Assembly: GCF_901709675.1 (NCBI RefSeq)
Contig: NC_051088.1
Coordinates: forward strand, 17,472,693 to 17,536,692
Source of the DNA: Syngnathus acus
Taxonomy: Eukaryota > Chordata > Actinopteri > Syngnathiformes > Syngnathidae
Reading direction: 5' to 3'
Length of the DNA stretch: 64,000 nucleotides
Shown here: positions 55,295 to 64,000 of the stretch, one piece after another
Position numbering within the stretch: the stretch's first letter is position 1
Layout of the letters: each line of letters opens with the position of its first letter
Made by a program: the position numbers and the translations under genes
Notes under the pieces: model-generated
The model's database searches: none
What the model saw: the letters and a program-made list of their open reading frames with translations, nothing else
What the model was told of the DNA's origin: nothing

Positions 55295-57170
55295 AAAGTG
55301 GCCTGTTATTAGGTACACTTGAAAATGGCGGTGTACCTAATGGAGTGTCCGTGTGATTCCCTCGTTAAGCGCACCTGCGTGAAAAGTTTTAGCTCCTGCA
55401 GAACGTGAAAGTGACCAAAAACTTTTCACGCAGGTGCGCTTAACGAGGGTCACTTGGAAAACATGTTGGAACGCGGCCCCGAGGACTAGAGCTTGACACC
55501 TGTGACCTTTGACCATGATATTTCCCTAATAAAGTGGCCTGTTATTAGGTACACTTGAAAATGGCGGTGTACCTAATGGAGTGTCTGTGTGATTCCCTCG
55601 TTAAGCGCACCTGCGTGAAAAGTTTTAGCTCCTGCAGAACGTGAAAGTGACCAAAAACTTTTCACGCAGGTGCGCTTAACGAGGGTCACTTGGAAAACAT
55701 GTTGGAACGCGGCCCCGAGGACTAGAGCTTGACACCTGTGACCTTTGACCATGATATTTCCCTAATAAAGTGGCCTGTTATTAGGTACACTTGAAAATGG
55801 CGGTGTACCTAATGGAGTGTCCGTGTGATTCCCTCGTTAAGTGCACCTGCGTGAAAAGTTTTAGCTACCGAGAACGTCAAAATGAGCTAAATGTTTTCAC
55901 GCAGGTGTGTTTAACGAGGGTGGAAAACATATTGGAACGCGGCCCCGAGGACTAGAGCTTGACACCTGTGACCTTTGACCATGATATTTCCCTAATAAAG
56001 TGGCCTGTTATTAGGTACACTTGAAAATGGCGGTGTACCTAATGGAGTGTCCGTGTGATTCCCTCGTTAAGCGCACCTGCGTGAAAAGTTTTAGCTCCTG
56101 CAGAACGTGAAAGTGACCAAAAACTTTTCACGCAGGTGCGCTTAACGAGGGTCACTTGGAAAACATGTTGGAACGCGGCCCCGAGGACTAGAGCTTGACA
56201 CCTGTGACCTTTGACCATGATATTTCCCTAATAAAGTGGCCTGTTATTAGGTACACTTGAAAATGGCGGTGTACCTAATGGAGTGTCCGTGTGATTCCCT
56301 CGTTAAGCGCACCTGCGTGAAAAGTTTTAGCTCCTGCAGAACGTGAAAGTGACCAAAAACTTTTCACGCAGGTGCGCTTAACGAGGGTCACTTGGAAAAC
56401 ATGTTGGAACGCGGCCCCGAGGACTAGAGCTTGACACCTGTGACCTTTGACCATGATATTTCCCTAATAAAGTGGCCTGTTATTAGGTACACTTGAAAAT
56501 GGCGGTGTACCTAATGGAGTGTCCGTGTGATTCCCTCGTTAAGTGCACCTGCGTGAAAAGTTTTAGCTACCGAGAACGTCAAAATGAGCTAAATGTTTTC
56601 ACGCAGGTGTGTTTAACGAGGGTGGAAAACATATTGGAACGCGGCCCCGAGGACTAGAGCTTGACACCTGTGACCTTTGACCATGATATTTCCCTAATAA
56701 AGTGGCCTGTTATTAGGTACACTTGAAAATGGCGATGTACCTAATGGAGTGTCCGTGTGATTCCCTCGTTAAGCGCACCTGCGTGAAAAGTTTTAGCTCC
56801 TGCAGAACGTGAAAGTGACCAAAAACTTTTCACGCAGGTGCGTTTAACGAGGGTCACTTGGAAAACATGTTGGAACACGGCCCCGAGGACTAGAGCTTGA
56901 CACCTGTGACCTTTGACCATGATATTTCCCTAATAAAGTGGCCTGTTATTAGGTACACTTGAAAATGGCGGTGTACCTAATGGAGTGTCCGTGTGATTCC
57001 CTCGTTAAGCGCACCTGCGTGAAAAGTTTTAGCTCCTGCAGAACGTGAAAGTGACCAAAAACTTTTCACGCAGGTGCGCTTAACGAGGGTCGCTTGGAAA
57101 GCATGTTGGAACGCGGCCCTGAGGACTAAAGCTTGACATCTGTGACCTTTGACCATGATATTTCCCTACA
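55295..57170. repeat. Satellite: eight 230-236 bp units with a 702-bp higher-order period
   Basis: The phrase gtggcctgttattagg recurs at 55298, 55534, 55770, 56000, 56236, 56472, 56702 and 56938, giving unit lengths of 236, 236, 230, 236, 236, 230 and 236. Units 3 and 6 are a shared variant (ctaccgagaacgtcaaaatg, shorter by 6), so units 1-3 and 4-6 form two copies of a 702-bp A-A-B block; units 7 and 8 are A-type with private changes. Each A unit has a 32-bp inverted repeat (unit 1: 55359-55390 and 55418-55449, starting ccctcgttaagcgcacctgc) around a 27-base loop. It also has a 10-bp palindrome ttaggtacac/gtgtacctaa like a hAT terminus. No coding potential is seen. Confidence 0.95.
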
Positions 57171-57172
57171 AG

Positions 57173-58400
57173 CACATTTGTTCTTACTGATCAAAAGCCC
57201 GTGTCACTAACCAGTCGGCTATTTCGACCTGGCAGTCCTTGGCCGTCTGCACTCTTTTGTACTAGTCGTGCATTCCAGTTCTTTTAAGTGAACTGAATCT
57301 TTGAATCGGTTCACTCAAAAGATCTAAAAGAACACCCAGGTATATGCTCACACCCGGGATCGAACCAGGTTCTTACTGATCAAGAGCCCGTGTCGCCAAC
57401 CATTCGGCTATATCGACCTGGAAACCTTTGACTGTCTGCACTCCTTTGTACTAATCATGTGCATTCCAGTTCTCAAATTAATCTTTAGAATCGGTTCACT
57501 CAAAAGATCTAAAAACACATTTAGTGATATGCTCGCACCGGGTATCGAACCAAGTTCTAACCGATTAAGAGCCCATGTCACTAACCAGTCGGCCATTTCG
57601 ACCTGACAGCCCCAGGCTGTCTACACTCTTTTGTACTAGTCATGTGCATTCCAGTTAAGTGAAATGAATCTTTACAATCGGTTCACTCAAAAGATCTGGA
57701 AGCACATTTAGGTATACGCTCACACCTGGGATCGAACCAAGTTCTTACCGATCAACAGCCCATGTCATTAACCAGTCGGCTATTTCGACCTGGCAAACCT
57801 TTGCCGTCTGCACTCTTTTGTACTAGTCATGTGCATTCCAGTTTGAATTGAATCTTTAGAATCGGTTCACTCAAAAGGTCATTTGGGTATATGCTTACAA
57901 CTGCGATTGAACCAAGTTCTTACCAATCAAGAGCCCGTGTCACTAACCATTCGGCTATTTCAACCTGGCATCCCTTGGTCGTCTGCACTCCTTTGTACTA
58001 GTCATGTGCATTCCAGTTAAGAATAAAATCTTTAGAATCGGTTCACTCAAAAGATCATTCAGGTATATGCTCACAACTGGGATCGAACCAAGTTCGTACC
58101 AAGCAAGAGCCCGTATCACCAACCATTCGGCTATTTTGACCTGGCAACCCTTGGCCGTCTGCACTCCTTTGTACTAGTCATGTGCATTCCAGTTCCCTAA
58201 AGAACTGAATCTTTAGAATCGGTTCACTCAAAAGATCTAAAAACACATCTAAGTAAGTGCTCACACTTGGGATCGAACCAAATTCTTACCGATTAAGATC
58301 CCGTGTCACTAACCAGTTGGCTATTTCGACCTAGCAGTCTGCACTCTTTTGTACTAGTCATGTGCATTCCAGTTAAGTGGACCGAATCTTTAGAATCGGT
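57173..58400 (-). repeat. Tandem array of tRNA-like units
   Basis: On the minus strand each unit reads roughly ggtcgatatagccgaatggt then ggttcgatccc, matching RNA polymerase III A-box (TAGCCGAATGG) and B-box (GGTTCGATCCC) consensuses about 33 bases apart. This is the layout of a Ser/Leu-type tRNA or tRNA-derived SINE. Units are at about 57180-57233 (B box lost), 57354-57421, 57537-57606, 57727-57793, 57900-57968, 58077-58144 and 58266-58333, spaced 175-190 bp. The spacer contains gaatcggttcactcaaaaga in every unit. Copies differ at many positions, so this is older than the satellite next to it. I do not see a clean acceptor stem or anticodon arm, so I do not call functional tRNAs. Confidence 0.8.
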
Positions 58401-58439
58401 TCACTCAAAAGATTTGTTCAAAAGAATCGTTCACCGAAT

Positions 58440-60840
58440 CGTTCGCTACACTTTCTCATTTATTCGTTGTTCAACTGAGGAGGCACCACTGTTTATATTT
58501 GCATCGTTGCCCGCCAGCAATATAAAATGTAACAAAATAGCGTCAATAGATTTAGTTCTAAACTGAGTGGGCATGTTCAAGCTTTTATCCAAAGCAGCTG
58601 GGAAAGAAATTCAAAGAGAAACATTTCCCCATCTATTGCTATAAATGTGGCACTGGCAAGCCCCCACCCACCCCACAAAAGCATGAACCAGAAAAAAAGC
58701 TAGAATGTACTGCACAGTATATGATATCATATGATTGGATAGATCGCAGTTAAATAAATGGAAATATTTTATATTCTGTTCAGCTGATAAGAAATAATTC
58801 AAACGTCCATGCTCACATTGTAGTCATCAGTTACTCGGAGCCTTGCTGACTTGTATCATATTGAAATCTTAAATCGTCACTCGTCGAATTGTATGGCTGG
58901 CCAAATGTGACCTTGATGAAATTCATCACAAACAAGTTTGGCGTATAGGTGCCAGGCTTATGAAAGCGCTCCATTCCTCAAGTGAACATTTGAAGATGGC
59001 TCCAATTCAAAGCCTTATCATGGGCACGTTATGACAGATTTATAATGTCATTTCTGTTCCCGAGAGTCAACTTTATCCACTTGATCTTGTTGGACGAGTC
59101 CAATATTGGCTGGGTTATCAAGTTCTCAGACTTATTAGGTCGCCATACAACACCAACATGTGAAACTCAAGTGAGGCAGCAGATCAACTGTTGCTGCTTT
59201 GGATAATTGAGACGTAATAGCAAGTCTGTTCCAAAATGACCTCGGATCGGAATCAGGACGGGTGAGCTGAGGGCAAAGAACAAGAATGTCCATGACAGTA
59301 TCTAATGAGCTGTGACAAAGTCTGTGTTACAATGTTTGCAGTTGGAGCTCGAGGTGTTTGTTAAGTGAGTAGAGAATCAACCCATCCAAGGAACGGGACC
59401 TTACATTCCATCTTCTTTTCCTTTGGGCTTGTCTCGTGGTCGCCACGGCGCAGCATCTTTTTCCATCAAAGTGCATCCTCTGTCTCCTAAAGAAAACATT
59501 CAACATCTTCATTCCTGTCTAAGCTCATTTGTCACCATCAACAGAACACCACTGTTGCAAAAAGGAAGGGACTTTGAGTTGATCCCTGATATATGTCCTG
59601 TGCCAATCTAACATACTTAATCTGCTTTTCACATTTCCAACACACAGTAGCGTAATTATTAACCCGGGCTGCAACCGATCTGGTATGAAATTGTTCGGAT
59701 GAAGGCGCTTAATTGTTTGGCAAGATTCTAAGACCGATGCTATTCCTGACGCAAGACGTGCTGTTTGCACGGGCTTGTTCCACTGCAGGAATGCATTCAG
59801 CCCTTACATTTGAGGATTAAATATAACGGAGAGGTGGCAATATTTCTTTTTTTCTCAAAATGAAGACAATTTAATATAGTATTGGCACATGAAGGCGAGG
59901 CACAATTTGTCTTTGCGGGCCACATAAAATGATGTGGTGGGCCGTATCTGGCCCTCGGGCCTTGATTTTGACACCTATGACTTAAGTGCAGAAGGAAATC
60001 CGTATATTCTAATTCAACAGTCTTTTTTGTACTTCTGCTTAAGTACACGGTGTGAGTTAATTTGTCACATCTCAGTATTTACTAGCGTGTCAGCGTTGAA
60101 TATACAGTACGCCACAAGACTCGTACATTGTGATGATTTTTTGAGCGCTTATCCACGCTCAAAAAATGCCCCCCAACACTCGGCATGAATGGAAAAAGCA
60201 CGATGCTAGGATGACAATCAGCTCATCCATGTCTCTTCTAGACCCCATATACAGCAGAACGTTCATGGTGTTTGTCTTGTGCACACATGACAGTCTGATA
60301 TTGTGGGTCACTTGATACCCTGCAGGTAATTTCATCTGCTTCTAAAAAGAGAAGCGTACATAACTGGCAGAGAGGCAGACAGAGATCCATTTTTTTCAAC
60401 CTTGTTTTTGATGTGCTGAAAGGAGAATTTACAGGCTGGGCGCATAGTGAGATTCGGTGTATCCAAGCAACCAGAGAAAAGATTCAATTCGCGCTTATTC
60501 AGGAGAATATAAGACCAGCACACCACAGAATAAATGCACTATAATACTTTTACAATCGTAAAAAGTAATGTTTTTTTTTAAACTGTGGTTGCATTTTGAA
60601 ATGGTGTAAATCTAAATGATGTCATTGCAGATTTTCTTAATGTGTATAACAACATCTGCACTGACACCCCTGATTAAGACATGTTCTTTAGCTTGTAGTA
60701 ATTTTTTTGGATGGATGGATGGATTAATAGAACCAGCTATCTGAGCAGGGGTTTGTGAGTGCCACTGATCCTAGGAGCTAAGTTGTCTGGAGCTTTATCC
60801 CCTTGGCAAAGTCATCCATGGCAAAAAGAGCCACACTAAA
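58440..60840. other. Intergenic between tRNA-like array and LINE
   Basis: No gene is seen. It holds a fragment of the gggccgtatctggccctcgg-type repeat near 59930 and a short ggatggatggat run near 60712. Confidence 0.45.
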
Positions 60841-60844
60841 TGCA

Positions 60845-61640
60845 GGGTGGTGATACTCCTTTTGAAGAGGGGGGACCGAAGGGTGTATCTCAACTACAAG
60901 TGGATTACATTCCTCAGCCTCCCTGCTAAGATCTATTCAGGGGTGCTGGAGAAGAGAGTCCATCAGGCAGTTGAATCTCAGATACAGGAGAAGCAATATG
61001 GTTTTCGCCCTGGTCATGGACTTTGTATTACCGGCAGTAAGCCGGATTCGTTTCCAGTGAGGATTGGACTCCGCCAAGGCTGGAGTCAGCGATTCTGTTT
61101 ATAAACTTTATGGACAGAAGTTGCAATCAAGGTGTTGAGGGGGTCCAGTTTGGTGACAACAGTACTACATGTCTGCTTTTTGCACATGATGTGGTTTTAC
61201 TGGCCTCATCAAACTGCAATTTTTAAATCTCAATGGAGGGGTTCAAAGGCGATTTGGATGAGAATCCACTCCTCTAAATATGAGAACATTGTTGGAAAAG
61301 GGTGGAGTGTCAGGGGTGAGATCCTGCCTTTGTGGTCGATCAAAAGGCAGATTGGAACAGCGTATGCAGTGACGCAGACGCTGTATCGATCTGTTGTGGT
61401 GAAGGAGCTGAGCCGAAAGCCGAAGCTCTTGATTTACTGGTCGATCTACGCTCCCACCCTCACCGATAGTCATGAACTGAGGGTTGAAACTGAAGGAATA
61501 CGTTCTCGGATACAAGCAGCTAAAATGCATTTCCTCCGCAGGGAGTTTGGGTCCTACCTTAGAGATAGGGTGAGAAGCCTCGGGATTCCTCTGAAGGATC
61601 TGAACAAAGTCTGGCCTTTACTGACCTTGTATGAAAGAAA
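60845..61640 (+). mobile_element. Decayed LINE reverse transcriptase fragment
   Basis: The start, KRGDRRVYLNYKWITFLSLP and the following VESQIQEKQYGFRPGHG, matches reverse transcriptase block 1-2 of a fish non-LTR retrotransposon (L2/Rex1-like). It jumps directly to SKPDSFPVRIGLRQG, so the segment with the first catalytic Asp is deleted. It then continues in other frames with CLLFAHDVVLLASS, where the family FADD is FAHD. A 3' part with SIYAPTLTDSHEL and RSRIQAAKMHFLRR follows in another frame after internal stops. The element is dead. Confidence 0.85.
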
Positions 61641-61739
61641 GAACAAGTTAATTAATAATAAAGGACCCAAAATAAAACATAGAGGAAAATGCAGCCTTTA
61701 TTTTGTAGTACAGCAGGGAAAAAAATCCCACATTAATAA

Positions 61740-61741
<2 letters not shown>

Positions 61742-61820
<79 letters not shown>
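61742..61820. repeat. (GT)n microsatellite
   Basis: About 39 GT dinucleotides followed by a short TA run. Confidence 0.97.
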
Positions 61821-61827
<7 letters not shown>

Positions 61828-62028
61828 CTGTATATAATTTTTCACTTGCTATTCGCGACCCACCCAAAACGGGTCTGTAACCCACTTTTGGGTCCTGACC
61901 CGCAAGTTCAGAATCATTTGCTAGTATTTAGGTTAATCTGCAAATTTCACCTGAAAGCCAACTTTTCCTTACTTTTTATAAGCATTTTCATGACATTAAA
62001 AAAGAATCTTGACTATAAAAAGGAACAC

Positions 62029-62034
62029 TTTATT
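62029..62034 (-). terminator. nr4a1: poly(A) signal of nr4a1
   Basis: TTTATT on plus, AATAAA on minus, 280 bases beyond the nr4a1 stop. Confidence 0.55.
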
Positions 62035-62312
62035 CCAAACTGAAGTGCAGAAAAAAGCCTTTGGTAAAAAGACAGGATATTTGTAAAGCAGTCCAAGTCC
62101 ATTCATGATACATGAATTGTAAGAATTATGGATGTGGTTTGTCAGAGTTTGGGCAACCCTTCCATCTTGCCTCCATTCATAGCACGTTGAGCGTAAAAGT
62201 GTGAGCACTTTGGTCCGTGAGCTATTTTGATTATCCTCCCTCATCAATTGAATATGAAAGAACACTTTTATCTGTGTCTCTGACTCCATGTGTGCTGTCT
62301 CACATCTTCCAT

Positions 62313-64000
62313 TTAAAACGGGAACGAATCCATCAGAATGGTGTCCACAATGGGCGGCGGCGGGACCAGGCCTTCTAATTTAAGGTAGAAGATGCGCTGG
62401 AGGCCTTGAGTGCATAGTGTCCTGAGTTCGGGCAGCTTGCCGAGCAGTTTTGACAAATAGTTGGGACGTGACGACGGGCAGCCCGACACGTGATCTTTAA
62501 GACTGTTGATCAGCTGATTCTGCAAGTCCTCCACGCGTTTTGGTTCTTGGAGACCATGTCGCTCTGAGAGAGAAAAAAAAAAAAAAAGATCATTAACATG
62601 AGTCCCTGTAAAGTCAACATATACACACAATATTTTTCCTGCAATTTTTTGGGAAATATGTTTTCAGCAGTAATCAATTGATGTTATTACTGCTTAACAA
62701 CAGGAATGAAATGAGATGTGCATTTTGGTTGAGACTTTATTGCACTTACAATGGATGGTGAGTTTTCTTGCAGTGACTGATTGTATTTATTTGCATTGTG
62801 AAAATTTTGTAAAAGTTCAATTTAATTTGTCCAGCCTAGTCGAATTTGGGTTTTCACACGTGAAGCGTAAACAACCGTGTGGGAGGCTGTCATAATTCCT
62901 GCATGAAATAGTTCAACTGATAATTTGATTGTAATCAGAATTGGAAAAAAATCAAATATAAGCCTCCCAAAAGGTTTGACAAGTTAACCTCCATTCCGTT
63001 TTACTCTGGTGTCATTTACGATTATATGCATGTCTGGAGCTCGTGTTCAGTTTTGTCATACATCTGTTGTGTCAATCCTCGTGTTGCATAACTGTCTTGT
63101 ACAGTGCCCAGCAGTGAAACCAGAGACCTCATAAAGACCATTCCCCTGGCACAATGAAGGTCTGGAACACTGCCGTGCCCCATACCGACCTTCCCTTTTG
63201 GCAGTGCATTATAGGTGCCTACCAGTGATAATGACCAGAGCCGTGAGGCAGGAGAAGGAGGAGATGTCAAGTTTCATGCGATGGAGGCTTTGGGAAAACT
63301 CCAAGATGGACTCGATCCAGTCCCCGAAGCCTCTGATGCACTGGGTCTTGTGAAGCACTTTGCCATTGCAGAAGACCAGCTTGTTTGTTTCGGGGTTTGA
63401 TCTTGGAAAAACAACATTAACAGTGTTAAACAGCCCTGCCACATTTGATAAATAAATATGATAAAAAGCTAAGACTATAAAATGAGGCTTCATAATTGCG
63501 ACAAATCAAGCTATTGTTTCTGATCTTTGGCGTGTCTACTGAACGTGCTGAATGCTTGCCCCACTTCCCACTTTGAAAACTGGGTGCTACTTTGTCTAGC
63601 ATCTTTCTTATGCTTACACACTTGAGAGACATGAAAACACACTTGAAGCATTGGGTGGATGGAAAAATAGCCCACCAGATCATTGCACTCTTTTTCTGCA
63701 TGGTGTACACTTACTCACGGATGACAAGGCGCTCCAGAGAAGTCACACTAACAAATTGTCCAAAGGGATATTTAGTGAGATAGGCATAGCTAGCTAGCGA
63801 GCTACTAGCACATCACTACTATGCCAAATAACTGATGTGAATAACAGCTGATGTGACTGCGTGCCGTTTTAGCCACAACCCAAATATTGAAATGGTCAAA
63901 AAGAGTTTACCATTATATCTGACAATTGTTTTTCAGCAATCGTGATGTATTTAGAAACAATTCTCTGAATTCACTCAGGGCTCACCGGTACGCAAGACGG
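62313..64000 (-). CDS. nr4a1: Nuclear receptor NR4A1-like, C-terminal ligand-binding domain (partial)
   Basis: NR4A1 (Nur77) is an immediate-early orphan nuclear receptor that binds NBRE DNA elements as a transcription activator. Three exons are seen on the minus strand: 63986-64000 (RLAYR, window edge), 63223-63401 and 62313-62563. They join in phase: [61 protein letters not shown], then [40 protein letters not shown] and the end MDSFPF. This is the C-terminal half of the ligand-binding domain with its AF-2 region. GFGDWI and [12 protein letters not shown] fit NR4A1 better than NR4A2 or NR4A3, though a paralogue is not excluded. The N-terminal domain and zinc fingers lie outside the window. 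Confidence 0.92.

Noticed and set aside
55295-57170. CRISPR-like array
   Set aside because: Units are 230-236 bp with no short repeat/spacer pattern and the sequence is vertebrate; it is a satellite.
57173-58400. Functional tRNA genes
   Set aside because: A and B boxes are present but acceptor and anticodon stems do not pair well and copies vary; treated as tRNA-derived repeats.
61132-62043. 303-codon frame
   Set aside because: It joins decayed LINE sequence, a GT microsatellite (poly Val/Cys) and unrelated sequence; not a gene.

Overview
The window is vertebrate nuclear DNA and most likely teleost. Its genes are split by short canonical introns, with 3' UTRs ending in AATAAA. Fish-type dispersed repeats are present: Tc1/mariner and hAT remnants, a tRNA-derived SINE and a LINE fragment. 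Nothing bacterial, no CRISPR array and no viral gene was seen. One MITE-like repeat (39.2 kb) resembles a family I associate with syngnathid-type fishes, but I would not fix the species on that.

Genes in order: (1) the 3' end of an unrecognised nuclear protein with SUMO-interacting motifs (+, 1-1478), convergent with (2) pdzrn3 (-, 4088-13459), of which only the short RING-less form starting MGCNMC is visible. A 9.8 kb gene-free stretch follows. Then come (3) a THAP plus C2H2 zinc-finger gene (+, 23379-25916), (4) porcn, the Wnt O-acyltransferase (+, 27778-33682, 14 coding exons, 462 aa), (5) a tiny four-exon Lys/Gln-rich gene (-, 35966-36876, 47 aa), (6) wdr13 (+, 38636-44504, 10 coding exons, 482 aa), (7) gpr173, an orphan SREB-family GPCR (-, single coding exon, 48571-49782), and (8) the 3' end of nr4a1, an orphan nuclear receptor (-, 62313 to beyond the window end). 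The genes share no evident pathway. The set is of interest mainly for synteny: in human, porcn, wdr13 and gpr173 lie on Xp11, pdzrn3 on 3p13 and nr4a1 on 12q13.

The most unusual DNA lies between gpr173 and nr4a1. An eight-unit satellite (55295-57170) has 236/236/230-bp units arranged as a 702-bp A-A-B higher-order repeat. Each A unit carries a perfect 32-bp inverted repeat and a hAT-like terminal palindrome. It abuts a second, older tandem array (57173-58400) of about seven tRNA-like units with recognisable A and B boxes on the minus strand, spaced 175-190 bp. A decayed LINE and a long GT microsatellite follow.

Other points: the last coding exon of pdzrn3 carries several +1/-1 shifts within about 600 bp, while porcn, wdr13, gpr173 and nr4a1 read cleanly. 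The THAP gene needs a GC-AG intron to read through. Several foldback repeats are present, two of which (39.03 and 45.66 kb) share the same arm.
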